A stretch of 64,000 nucleotides of DNA from Natrononativus amylolyticus (lineage in GTDB: Archaea; Halobacteriota; Halobacteria; Halobacteriales; Natrialbaceae): contig NZ_CP101458.1 in assembly GCF_024362525.1 (NCBI RefSeq), positions 434,001-498,000 of the forward strand. The letters run 5' to 3'. Under the pieces are notes generated by a model. That model did not search any database and was not told where the DNA came from. It saw only the letters and a list, made by a program, of their open reading frames with translations. Both the position numbers and the translations under genes were made by a program. Position 1 is the stretch's first letter. Every line of letters starts with the position of its first letter. Below are positions 51,247 to 60,235 of the stretch, piece by piece.

Positions 51247-53571
51247 ATGGCTGTACTCTGGCTGGACGAGATCGACGCCGACGACCTCGAGGCGGTCGGC
51301 GGCAAAGGTGCTTCTTTGGGCGAACTCACCGGGGCGGGGCTTCCGGTTCCGCCGGGATTCGTCGTCACCGCGGGGACGTACCGGACGTTTATCGAGGAGG
51401 CCGGGATCGACGAGGAGCTGTTCGAGGCCGTCGACGTCGACGTCGACGACTCGAGCGCGCTGGCCGGGGCGGCCGATCGAGCGCAGGAACTGATCCAGGA
51501 GACGCCGTTTCCCGAGGAGCTACGCGAGGAGATCCTCGCGGCCTACCGCGAGGTCGGCGCGACGGACGAGGAGGCGTTCGTCGCCGTCCGTTCGTCGGCG
51601 ACGGCGGAGGACCTGCCGGACGCCTCCTTCGCGGGCCAACAGGAGACGTTCCTCAACGTCACCGAGTCGGACCTTCTCGATCGCGTTCGCCGCTGTTGGG
51701 CCTCGCTGTTCACCCAGCGGGCGATCTACTACCGCCAGGAGCAGGGGTTCGACCACTCGACGGTGAACATCGCCGTCGTCGTCCAGCAGATGGTCGACGC
51801 CGAGAAGTCCGGCGTGATGTTTACGAGCCACCCCTCGACCGGCGATCCGACGATGATCATCGAGGCCGCCTGGGGGCTCGGCGAGGCCGTCGTCTCCGGC
51901 GCCGTCTCCCCGGATAACTACGTCGTCTCCAGAGCCGACGGCTCGGTCGACGTCACCGTCGCCGACAAGAAGGTGATGCACGAGAAAGACGAGGAGACGG
52001 GCGAAACCGTCGAACGCGAGGTGCCCGAGGAACGACGCGAGGCGCGCGTGCTGTCGGACGCCGAACTCGATCGCCTCGTCGCACTCGGCGAGCAGGTCGA
52101 AGAACACTACGACACCCCCCAGGACGTCGAGTGGGCGATCGTGGGCGAGGAGGACTACATGCTCCAGTCGCGTCCGATCACGACGATCAGCGACGACGCC
52201 GCGCGGACGGAGGAGCAGGCGGCCGACGCCGCGAGCGCGGAGGTCACCGACGGCAGCGGAACCCAGGCCGCCGGGAGCGGGGCGGCCGACGCCGGGGGCA
52301 GCGGCGACGTCCTCGTCGACGGCCTCGGCTCGAGCCCGGGGAAGGCGACCGGGGCGGCCAAGATCGTCCGCAAGCTCGACGAACTCGACAAAGTGGGCGA
52401 GGGCGACATCATCGTCACCGAGATGACCACCCCCGACATGGTGCCCGCGATGAAACGCGCGGCGGGGATCGTCACCGACGAGGGCGGCATGACCAGCCAC
52501 GCCGCCATCGTCTCCAGAGAGCTCGGCGTCCCCGCCGTCGTCGGCACGACCAACGCGACGACGGTCCTCGAAGACGGCCAGTTCATCACCATCGACGGCG
52601 ACAAGGGCACGATCCTCGAGGGCCAGGAGGTCGAAGACGAGCGCGAGCCGGTCGAGGAGGTGCGCCCGCAGTCGCCGGTGAAGCCGATGACCGCGACGGA
52701 GGTCAAGGTGAACGTCTCCATCCCGGAAGCGGCCCAGCGGGCCGCGGCGACCGGTGCGGACGGCGTCGGGCTCCTGCGGGTCGAGCACATGATCCTCTCG
52801 CTGGGCAAGACTCCCGAGCGGTACATCGAGGACAACGGCGAGGACGCCTACGTCGGCGAACTCATCGACGGCATCCGGGCCGTCGCCGACGAGTTCTACC
52901 CCCGTCCGGTTCGCGTGCGAACCCTCGACGCCCCGACGGACGAGTTCCGCCAGCTCGCCGGCGGCGAGAGCGAGCCCAACGAGCACAACCCGATGCTCGG
53001 CTACCGGGGCATCCGCCGCAGCCTCGACAAACCCGGGCTGTTCGGCTACGAACTCGAGGCGTTCCGCCGGCTGTACGAGATGGGCTACGACAACGTCGAG
53101 ATCATGTTCCCGCTGGTCAACGACGCCGAGGACGTCTACCGGGCGAAGGAGCTGCTGGTCGACGCGGGAATCGACCCCGAAAAGCGCAGCTGGGGCGTGA
53201 TGATCGAGACGCCCGCCTCCGCGCTGGGCGTCGAGGAGATGGCCGGCGCCGGGATCGACTTCGCCTCCTTCGGGACGAACGACCTCACCCAGTACACCCT
53301 CGCCGTCGACCGGAACAACGAGAACGTCGCCGACCGGTTCGACGAGCTCCACCCCGCCGTGTTGCGGCTGATCGGCGACGTCATCGAGACCTGTCGGGAA
53401 CACGGCGTCGAGACGAGCATCTGCGGCCAGGCGGGGTCGAAGCCCGAGATGGTCAAGTTCCTCGTCAACGAGGGTGTGAGTTCGATTTCGGCGAACATCG
53501 ACGCCGTTCGCGACGTCCAGCACGAGGTCAAACGCGTCGAACAGCGGCTGTTGCTCGACTCGGTGCGGTAG
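51247..53571 (+). CDS. ppsA: Phosphoenolpyruvate synthase
   Basis: The 774-residue enzyme makes PEP from pyruvate and ATP for gluconeogenesis, opposite to the pyruvate kinase encoded at 15045-16796. The ATP-grasp N-terminal domain starts LDEIDADDLEAVGGKGASLGEL. The swivelling phosphohistidine domain has His418 (GGMTSHAAIVSRELG). The C-terminal TIM barrel holds Cys726 (SICGQAGS). An Ala/Gly/Asp-rich linker of about 35 residues lies near residue 330. ATG 51247 is preferred to an in-frame upstream start for its fit with the promoter. Confidence 0.96.
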   Translation: MAVLWLDEIDADDLEAVGGKGASLGELTGAGLPVPPGFVVTAGTYRTFIEEAGIDEELFEAVDVDVDDSSALAGAADRAQELIQETPFPEELREEILAAYREVGATDEEAFVAVRSSATAEDLPDASFAGQQETFLNVTESDLLDRVRRCWASLFTQRAIYYRQEQGFDHSTVNIAVVVQQMVDAEKSGVMFTSHPSTGDPTMIIEAAWGLGEAVVSGAVSPDNYVVSRADGSVDVTVADKKVMHEKDEETGETVEREVPEERREARVLSDAELDRLVALGEQVEEHYDTPQDVEWAIVGEEDYMLQSRPITTISDDAARTEEQAADAASAEVTDGSGTQAAGSGAADAGGSGDVLVDGLGSSPGKATGAAKIVRKLDELDKVGEGDIIVTEMTTPDMVPAMKRAAGIVTDEGGMTSHAAIVSRELGVPAVVGTTNATTVLEDGQFITIDGDKGTILEGQEVEDEREPVEEVRPQSPVKPMTATEVKVNVSIPEAAQRAAATGADGVGLLRVEHMILSLGKTPERYIEDNGEDAYVGELIDGIRAVADEFYPRPVRVRTLDAPTDEFRQLAGGESEPNEHNPMLGYRGIRRSLDKPGLFGYELEAFRRLYEMGYDNVEIMFPLVNDAEDVYRAKELLVDAGIDPEKRSWGVMIETPASALGVEEMAGAGIDFASFGTNDLTQYTLAVDRNNENVADRFDELHPAVLRLIGDVIETCREHGVETSICGQAGSKPEMVKFLVNEGVSSISANIDAVRDVQHEVKRVEQRLLLDSVR

Positions 53572-53727
53572 AGCGGGGTATCGCTCGCACCGGCCGGTTT
53601 TCGATCGCCTCGAGTCGACGTGCTCACGGCGTTTTCGCGGAGGCGAGTGCGAACGTGCACGGGGATGGAAATTTCCAGCGGTCATAAGTTATTTACGGGC
53701 GAGGCGTGACCGGTACGTTGCATCACA

Positions 53728-54588
53728 ATGTCACGCACGACTAGACGACGTCTCCTGCGCGCGACCGGCGCCGCGGGAGCGACGCTGGGGCTCGCCACGA
53801 CCGCCGTCACGGCCGACGACTGGCCGACGGGGTACGTCTCGACGCGAAACCACTTCGACTGTGACGGAAACGCACTCGAGGACCTGGACAGCTACGAGAC
53901 GAACGACGTCCCGTGTTTCGACCGGGGCTGTGCGGACGAGTTGCTGGTTCACGTCCACGGCTGGAAGAACAAGGGCGAAGAGGACGCCCAGGGGGCCTTC
54001 GAGAACGCCGCGACGTACCTCGACGCGGGCGGCTACGACGGCGAGGTGATCGGCTGGTGGTGGGATTCGGACTGTGGCTGGGACACGTCGAAGGACATCG
54101 CCTGGTGGAACGGCAAGAAACTGGCGCAGTTCGTCAGGGACTACCGGCACCTCCACGGGAACGATCCGACGGTCCGGATCATGGGCCACTCGCTGGGCGT
54201 GCGGGTCGCGCTCACCGTCCCCTACTACTTCGAGGAGGCGGGCGTCGAGTGGGAGGCCGTTCGCAGTATGCACCTGCCCGGCGGCGCCGTCCCCAACGAC
54301 TGGCCGGATCACGAGAACCTCCAGCCGGGGCTCGAGAACGCGTTCGGTGCGGTCTACAACTACGTCAACCGGGAGGACGACATTTTGGGCTGGTACGCCT
54401 ACGAGTGGGCCGAGTGGAACGATGCCCTCGGCAGGCACGGCTCGGCCGAGGGCGGCACCTGTAACTTCCAGGACTGGGACGTGACCGACTGGTGGGGCAA
54501 CGACCACGACTTCGAGACGTACATCGAGCACTGTAACGACCTCATCGTCGAGGACATGTACCGCGTCGACGAGTACAACGAGTGCTGA
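53728..54588 (+). CDS. TAT-exported alpha/beta hydrolase, cysteine-rich
   Basis: The 286-residue protein has a strong twin-arginine signal (TTRRRLLRATGAAGATLGLA, cut near residue 28). The nucleophile elbow GHSLGVRV suggests a lipase/esterase-type fold. Asp in NREDDIL and His in NDHDFETYI are plausible partners for the triad. Seven cysteines are spread through the mature protein (HFDCD, VPCFDRGC, SDCGW, GTCNF, EHCND, YNEC), an unusual number for a haloarchaeal exoenzyme, and could make disulfides. A TATA-like AAGTTATTTACG lies upstream. The substrate is unknown. Confidence 0.85.
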   Translation: MSRTTRRRLLRATGAAGATLGLATTAVTADDWPTGYVSTRNHFDCDGNALEDLDSYETNDVPCFDRGCADELLVHVHGWKNKGEEDAQGAFENAATYLDAGGYDGEVIGWWWDSDCGWDTSKDIAWWNGKKLAQFVRDYRHLHGNDPTVRIMGHSLGVRVALTVPYYFEEAGVEWEAVRSMHLPGGAVPNDWPDHENLQPGLENAFGAVYNYVNREDDILGWYAYEWAEWNDALGRHGSAEGGTCNFQDWDVTDWWGNDHDFETYIEHCNDLIVEDMYRVDEYNEC

Positions 54589-54662
54589 CTCGCGGTTCGC
54601 TCTCGCCTCACAGCCGCATCGGAGAACGCAATCCATAACATCCCGCTGACGGATGTGGTGGT

Positions 54663-55760
54663 ATGGACGCCGCTCGCGAGGCCGAGCCACAGGAGTTCGA
54701 TCGGGTGCTCTCCTCGATGTGCACCGAGCCACACCCGGTCGCTCGCGATGCGGCCGAACGGTTTCTCGCGACCAACCCCGGCGACCCCGGCACCTACCCG
54801 CAGGTCGCGCGCCTCGAGCGCCGGGCGATCTCGCTTCTCGGCGACGTGGCCGGGCTGGAAGCGCCCGCGGGCTACGTTGCCAGCGGGGGAACCGAGGCGA
54901 ACATCCAGGCGGTGCGGATCGCCCGGGACCGGGCCGACTCGCGCCGGCCGAACGTGGTGATGCCCGACTCCGGCCACTTCAGCCTCCGAAAGGCCGCCGA
55001 CGTTCTCGGGGTCGACCTCCGCGTCGTTCCCCTCGACGACGAGCGCCGGGCGGACCTCGAGGCGGTTCGCCGGGCCGTCGACGCCGACACGGCGCTCGTG
55101 GTGGGCGTCGCGGGCTCGACGGAGTACGGCCGCGTCGATCCGATCCCGGAGCTGGCTGCGATCGCCCGCGAGAGCGGCGCACTGTGTCACGTCGACGCCG
55201 CCTGGGGCGGGTTCGTCCTTCCCTTTACGGACTACGACTGGAGCTTCGCCGACGCCCCGGTGGATACGATGGCGATCGACCCGCACAAGATGGGGCAGGC
55301 GGCGGTTCCCGCCGGCGGGTTGCTCGTCCGCGAGGCGGCGCTGCTCGACGAACTCGCGGTCGACACGCCCTACCTCGAGTCGACCTCCCAGGCGACGCTC
55401 ACCGGTACGCGCTCCGGCGCGGGCGTCGCGAGCGCGGTCGCCGCCATGGAGGAGCTGTGGCCGGACGGCTACGCGGCCCAGTACGAGCGGTCGATGGCGA
55501 ACGCGACCTGGCTGGCCGGCGAACTCGCCTCGCGCGGGTTCGCGGTCGTCGAGCCGACGCTGCCGCTGGTCGCCGCCGCCGTGCCCGCGCCGCTGTTCGA
55601 CGCCCTTCGGGAGGAGGGGTGGCGCATCTCTCGGACCGCCGCGGGCGAACTTCGGATCGTCTGTATGCCCCACGTCACCCGAGCGAGCCTCGAGTCGTTC
55701 GTCGTCGACCTCGACCGGCTCAGAGGCCGCGAGCACGTCCCGCTCGTCGGCGGCGAGTGA
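54663..55760 (+). CDS. mfnA: PLP-dependent decarboxylase, MfnA type
   Basis: The 365-residue fold-type I enzyme has [27 protein letters not shown] and the PLP lysine in [16 protein letters not shown]. MfnA is a tyrosine decarboxylase in methanogens. Haloarchaea lack methanofuran, and their homologues are thought to be aspartate 1-decarboxylases that give beta-alanine for coenzyme A, the more likely role here. It starts 74 bases after the hydrolase gene and has no visible partner in an operon. Confidence 0.88.
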   Translation: MDAAREAEPQEFDRVLSSMCTEPHPVARDAAERFLATNPGDPGTYPQVARLERRAISLLGDVAGLEAPAGYVASGGTEANIQAVRIARDRADSRRPNVVMPDSGHFSLRKAADVLGVDLRVVPLDDERRADLEAVRRAVDADTALVVGVAGSTEYGRVDPIPELAAIARESGALCHVDAAWGGFVLPFTDYDWSFADAPVDTMAIDPHKMGQAAVPAGGLLVREAALLDELAVDTPYLESTSQATLTGTRSGAGVASAVAAMEELWPDGYAAQYERSMANATWLAGELASRGFAVVEPTLPLVAAAVPAPLFDALREEGWRISRTAAGELRIVCMPHVTRASLESFVVDLDRLRGREHVPLVGGE

Positions 55761-55838
55761 TGAGACCGGTACCACTGAGCCGCCGCCCACGTCGTTTCGA
55801 CACCGGTATCTACCGCCCGGCGGACGGGTAAGACAGCG

Positions 55839-56165
55839 ATGGACCGATTCGACACGATCGCGCTGGTCGGCTTTCTGAGTCTCGTCGGCGCGACGGTGCT
55901 GTTCGACCTCGAGGCGCTGTTTCTCTCGGCCGCACTCGGCGGCTTCGTCCTCTCACTCGCGCTCTGGCGGTTCTACGCGGGCGAGGTCTGGGAGGGCCTC
56001 GGCTGGCTCGCCTGGGTCGGCGCGGCGGTCCTCATGGCGGTCGGCATCGAGGGGCGACCGCTCCTCATCGTCGCGTTTCTCGGAGCGCTGCTCGTCGGCG
56101 TCGCGCTCCAGTTCGGCGGCCGGTTCGACCTGCTTCCGGACGTCTGGCGCGAGGGCGCCGAGTAG
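55839..56165 (+). CDS. Small integral membrane protein, 108 aa
   Basis: Four hydrophobic spans fill most of the sequence (IALVGFLSLVGATVLF, LFLSAALGGFVLSLAL, GLGWLAWVGAAVLMAVG, LLIVAFLGALLVGVALQF), with a short tail RFDLLPDVWREGAE. It follows mfnA by 78 bases. There is no recognisable family. It is probably a haloarchaeal conserved hypothetical. Confidence 0.7.
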   Translation: MDRFDTIALVGFLSLVGATVLFDLEALFLSAALGGFVLSLALWRFYAGEVWEGLGWLAWVGAAVLMAVGIEGRPLLIVAFLGALLVGVALQFGGRFDLLPDVWREGAE

Positions 56166-56219
56166 CCGCGTCGCTTTCGGAGCGCGACCGGCGACCGGTG
56201 AGAATCGTCCGGAACCCGG

Positions 56220-56675
56220 TCAGACGACCAGTTCCCACAGCGGGCGGATGATGAAGAACAGCGACTGGTAGGCGATGTAGAGGAACACCAGCGACGAGGC
56301 GACCAGCGCGCCCTTCGGGCGCTCGAGCGGAATCTCGGTACGGGCCTCGACGAGGCGAGCCTCGAACTCGAAGAAGTCCGTGACGAGCAGCCCCAGCGCG
56401 AGCACCGTGAAGATGACGCCGCCGTGGAGGTGGACGGTGATGTAGAAGAACCCGCCGAGGACGATCAGCACGTTCGTCACCTCGAGGAACAGGCTCCGCG
56501 TGACGGCGTCGGCGCCGTCCTCGCGGGCGGTCGCGACGTAGGTTCGGTGAGCGATGGCGCGTGCGAGCAGGTTGGCGACCACGAGGCCGAGCAGGACGAA
56601 CTCGATGATCGTGACGCCGCCGACGACCTCCGTCCCGAGGACGCCGAGGGGTCCGAGTACCGCAGGTGTGATCAT
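56220..56675 (-). CDS. Membrane protein with three or four helices (DUF7313-like), 151 aa
   Basis: Spans are at about residues 20-42, 68-88, 88-102 and 125-147. The central helix pair contains a histidine pair (FFYITVHLHGGVIFTVLALGLLVTDFFEFEARL). A charged loop HRTYVATAREDGAD links the first and second helices. Histidines in a helix could bind a metal, but there is no direct evidence. It is convergent with the previous gene and 71 bases after the NAD-kinase-like gene on the same strand. Confidence 0.68.
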   Translation of the reverse strand: MITPAVLGPLGVLGTEVVGGVTIIEFVLLGLVVANLLARAIAHRTYVATAREDGADAVTRSLFLEVTNVLIVLGGFFYITVHLHGGVIFTVLALGLLVTDFFEFEARLVEARTEIPLERPKGALVASSLVFLYIAYQSLFFIIRPLWELVV

Positions 56676-56746
56676 ACCTGAACCACGGTCGTTCGACCAT
56701 TAGAGTTTTTCCAATGACGGCGACCGTCGCCGACTCGACTCGGGGG

Positions 56747-57529
56747 CTACACGAACTCGCGAGAACTCTCCGGAACGACGAGCGTCGACAGCGTCTCGGT
56801 GGCGCCGACGGAGACGGACGAACCGGGGTCGACGTCGCCGACGGTTCGGTCGTCGGCACAGAGCACGACGTCGCCCTCGTCGCGTTCGACCGACAGCGAG
56901 AGGCGGTCGTCGGGGAGCACCCAGTGGCGCGTCTGCATGACGAACGGCGCGATCGGGACGACGGCGACGGCGCGGACGTCGGCCGAGAGCTGCGGGCCGC
57001 CCGCGGCGTCGGCGTAGCCGCGACTCCCCGCGGGCGTCGCGACCACCACGCCGTCGGCGCGAAACCGCGAGACGCGCCGGCTTCGAGCGTCGACGCCGTA
57101 CTCTGAGATCGTCGCCGGTTCGGCGGTGACGAGCGCGACGTCGAACAGCGCCCGCGCCGCGCCGGCGTCGGTTTCGGCGGTGAGCAGCGGTCGCCGACAC
57201 TCCGTCGCACCCCTCGAGAGCAGCGACCGAATCGCCGCCGGCCCGTCTTCGGGCGCGACCGCGCCGATACCCCGGATCGAACCGATCGGAAGGATCGGCG
57301 CGTCGGTCCCCTCGCGGACGGCACTGGTCAGTGCGGCCTCGCCGACGGTTACCAGCACGTCGGGGGCGACGTCCACCGCGGCGACCGACTCGCCGACGCT
57401 GCTCGAGGCGCCCGCCCCGGCGACCGCCGACTCGAGTCCCTCGAGGTCAACGCCGTCGGTACTCCCGCCCGTCGCCGGGACGATCCCGACGACCGGATCG
57501 TCGCCCGCCGCCCACGCGCCGCGTTCCAT
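56747..57529 (-). CDS. NAD-kinase-fold protein lacking the GGDGT motif
   Basis: The 260-residue protein keeps the second NAD-kinase block (FRADGVVVATPAGSRGYADAAGGPQLS) and the surrounding beta-sandwich. The ATP/phosphate-binding GGDGT region reads VTVGEAALTSAV instead. The adjacent NE motif is also not evident. It is thus a paralogue of NAD kinase that probably does not phosphorylate NAD in the standard way. ATG 57529 (MERGAWAAGDDPVVGIV) is used over one nine codons earlier. It starts 43 bases after the M28 peptidase stop and is probably co-transcribed with it. Confidence 0.78.
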   Translation of the reverse strand: MERGAWAAGDDPVVGIVPATGGSTDGVDLEGLESAVAGAGASSSVGESVAAVDVAPDVLVTVGEAALTSAVREGTDAPILPIGSIRGIGAVAPEDGPAAIRSLLSRGATECRRPLLTAETDAGAARALFDVALVTAEPATISEYGVDARSRRVSRFRADGVVVATPAGSRGYADAAGGPQLSADVRAVAVVPIAPFVMQTRHWVLPDDRLSLSVERDEGDVVLCADDRTVGDVDPGSSVSVGATETLSTLVVPESSREFV

Positions 57530-57572
57530 ACGACCCAGTTCCGCCGGCGCGACCAAAAACGTGCGGATGCGG

Positions 57573-58883
57573 TCAGTCGTCGTACGGCCAGTCGCCGGTG
57601 ATCCGCATCCCCTCGGCGAGGTTCTGGGCCTCGAGATCCGCGACGAGTTCGTCGGGGGGACGGTGGGGAATCTCGACGTCCTCGCTCGCGAGGTGGACCA
57701 CGAGTTCGGTGAGCAGGATCGCCTGCTCGGGGAGGTCCCGCCGGTCGAGTTTGTCGAGGGTGTCCGCGAACGTGTGCCCCCAGCCGCGGCCGACCTCCTC
57801 GGACGTGCTCATCACGTGATATCCGGGGACCCCCCACTGGACGAACGGCCAGTGGTCGCTGTGGGGGCCGAGGCGGGGGATCGTCTCGATCGGGTGGCCG
57901 AACCGCTCGGCGACGGTTTCGGCGGCCTCCGCGAGTGCTGGGAAGCCGTGGGTTGTCATCGAGAGCGTTCGCCCGCGGACGACGCCGTCGTTGTTGACGA
58001 TCGCCGTGATCGAGTCGTGGTCGGTCGTCTCGGCGTGGTGGGCGGAGCCGACGAGGCCGACCTCCTCGGCGCCGTAGGCGACGAACTCGACGCGCGTCTC
58101 GAGTTCGTCCTCGCGTTTCGCGAGGGCGTTCGCGAGTTCGACCACCATCGCGGTGCCCGCGCCGTTGTCGAGGGCGCCCTCGGCGATGTCGTGGGCGTCG
58201 ACGTGGCTCGTGACGAGCACGCGCCCGTCGGTGTCGGGGCCGAGTTCCGCGTGAACGTTCTGGCTCGTCGCCTCGCGGATGTCGGCCTCGACGGAGACCG
58301 TAACCTCCTCGCCGTCGAATCGGCGGGCGAGGCGGGCGCCGACCTCGCTCGAGACGCCGACGGCCGGCACGTCGCCGATGGGGTCGTCGGCAGTGCCGAC
58401 GCTACCGGTGGGTGGCAGACAGCCCTCGACGTGGTTGCGGTAGACGAACGCGGCCGCCCCGTTGGTCACCGCGTGATAGTACTTCTCCCGGCGGTGGACG
58501 TACCGGTCGTAGTAAGAGGGAATGTCGCTTCTGACCATGACGACCTTCCCCTCGAGGTCGGTTTCCTCGTACTCCTCGGGCAGGCCGTAGCCGAGGTCGA
58601 CGAGTTCGGCGCTCGCGGTGCCCGACGGGCTGCGGGGAAGGGCGATGCAGTCGAGGTCGACGTCGCCGGCGGCGACCGAGCTCTCGCCGCGCGTCCACCC
58701 CTGGATGTCGAAGGTCTCGAGGCGAGCGTCTCGAGCCCCGACGTTCTCGAGTGCGTCCCGCGTCAGCTCGGCGGCCTCGCGCTCGCCGTCACTGCCGGCC
58801 ATCCGGTTGCCGACGTCGACGAGTTCCTCGAGATGGCCCCACCCCACGTCGCTGGTGACGGTTTCACCGATCCAGGTTACCAT
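57573..58883 (-). CDS. M28-family zinc aminopeptidase
   Basis: The 436-residue protein has metal ligands in SHVDAHDIAEGALDNGAG (His and Asp), the catalytic and metal glutamates in FVAYGAEEVGLVGS, and the last His in HSDHWPFVQWGVPGYHVM. An inserted PA-type domain (about 100-200, SYYDRYVHRREKYYHAVTNGAAAF) is usual for this family. No signal is seen, so it is probably cytoplasmic. It would trim peptides. It is upstream of the NAD-kinase-like gene on the same strand. Confidence 0.9.
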   Translation of the reverse strand: MVTWIGETVTSDVGWGHLEELVDVGNRMAGSDGEREAAELTRDALENVGARDARLETFDIQGWTRGESSVAAGDVDLDCIALPRSPSGTASAELVDLGYGLPEEYEETDLEGKVVMVRSDIPSYYDRYVHRREKYYHAVTNGAAAFVYRNHVEGCLPPTGSVGTADDPIGDVPAVGVSSEVGARLARRFDGEEVTVSVEADIREATSQNVHAELGPDTDGRVLVTSHVDAHDIAEGALDNGAGTAMVVELANALAKREDELETRVEFVAYGAEEVGLVGSAHHAETTDHDSITAIVNNDGVVRGRTLSMTTHGFPALAEAAETVAERFGHPIETIPRLGPHSDHWPFVQWGVPGYHVMSTSEEVGRGWGHTFADTLDKLDRRDLPEQAILLTELVVHLASEDVEIPHRPPDELVADLEAQNLAEGMRITGDWPYDD

Positions 58884-59089
58884 GTGCCGAGGGTGCCACC
58901 GGGGGAGCCTAACTGTTGGGGAACCGGTGACGGCTGAGGGATTGTCAGTCTCGCATCGCGTTCTCCCGCTGTGACTCCCAACTCGTAGAACGTGTTTAAG
59001 TACCAGTTACGATCGTTCGGCGATTCCGTATCCTGGCGATCTTTTATTACTGATGGCGCTGTTTCTCCGATAGACCGTTGGTGAACTCG

Positions 59090-60154
59090 ATGGCAAGTCA
59101 AGTCGACGATATCGTTCGGGTGTTGCCGGGTAGCGAGGACGACCACGGAACCAGAGCGGCCGAGCTCTCCGACGCCGCGCTGTGTGAGCTCTACGAGACG
59201 CAGGTCCTCGCGCGCACGTTCGACGAGAAGGCGATCAGCCTCCACCGACAGGGGCGGATCGGAACCTACGCGCCGATGCAGGGCCAGGAGGCCGCACAGG
59301 TCGGCGCGGCGATGGCGCTTCGCTCGTCGGACTACCTCTTTCCGACCTACCGCGATCACGCGATGTACCTCTCGCGGGAGATCCCGCTCTCCGAGATCCT
59401 TCGGCACCTGATGGGCCGCGGGAACTACGTCGACCGCCAGGACCCCGAGGGCCTGCGGACGTTCCCGATCACGATCCCGATCGCCACCCAGCTCCCCCAC
59501 GCCGTCGGCGTCGGGATGGCGGCAGACTACAAGGGCGAGGAGGTCGCCGCGATGGCCAGCCTCGGCGACGGCGCGACCAGCGAGGGCGACTTCCACGAGG
59601 CGCTGAACTTCGCCGGCGTCTTCGAGGCGCCGGCCGTCTTCTTCTGTCAGAACAACGGCTACGCGATCTCGGTTCCACGCGAGCGCCAGACCGCGAGCGC
59701 GACGATCGCCCAGAAGGCCGACGCCTACGGTATCGAGGGCGTCCGCGTCGACGGCAACGACGTCCTCGCCGTGTACGACGTCGTCGAGAACGCCCTCGAG
59801 CGCGCCCGCCGGGGCGACGGGCCGACGCTGATCGAGGCCGTCACCTACCGGCAGGGACCGCACACCACGACCGACGATCCGAACGTCTACCGCGACGAGT
59901 CCGAGTGCGAGGAGTGGGGCTGTCCGCTCGAGCGAACCCGCGAATACCTCGAGACGACCGTCGGCTGGACCGAGGCGGACGACGAGGCGGTGTACGAGGA
60001 CGCCCGCGAGACCGTCCAGCAGGCCGTCGAAATCGCCGAGGCGGAGACCGATCCCGACCCCGAGACGATGTTCGATCACGTCTACGCCGGCGACCACCCG
60101 CGCTACGCCCGCCAGCGCCGGCGGCTGCCCGACGAGCCGCGAGTCGAGCGCTGA
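59090..60154 (+). CDS. 2-oxoacid dehydrogenase E1 component, alpha subunit (orphan)
   Basis: The 354-residue protein has the thiamine-diphosphate motif GDGATSEGDFHEALNF...FCQNNGYAIS and the phosphorylation-loop region YRQGPHTTTDDPNVYR. It should pair with an E1-beta subunit to decarboxylate pyruvate or branched-chain 2-oxoacids, but no E1-beta, E2 or E3 gene is near. A TTTAAG box at about 58993 implies a leader of about 70 nt. ATG 59090 is used; a TTG four codons earlier is possible. Haloarchaea often have several such paralogues of unclear substrate. Confidence 0.88.
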   Translation: MASQVDDIVRVLPGSEDDHGTRAAELSDAALCELYETQVLARTFDEKAISLHRQGRIGTYAPMQGQEAAQVGAAMALRSSDYLFPTYRDHAMYLSREIPLSEILRHLMGRGNYVDRQDPEGLRTFPITIPIATQLPHAVGVGMAADYKGEEVAAMASLGDGATSEGDFHEALNFAGVFEAPAVFFCQNNGYAISVPRERQTASATIAQKADAYGIEGVRVDGNDVLAVYDVVENALERARRGDGPTLIEAVTYRQGPHTTTDDPNVYRDESECEEWGCPLERTREYLETTVGWTEADDEAVYEDARETVQQAVEIAEAETDPDPETMFDHVYAGDHPRYARQRRRLPDEPRVER

Positions 60155-60235
60155 CAGGAGGCATCGAGTCGCCGATCCGCACCCGACGCGGGCGGAACTG
60201 AATCTTTTTCACGCCGCTCTGTGAGGGATTCACGT

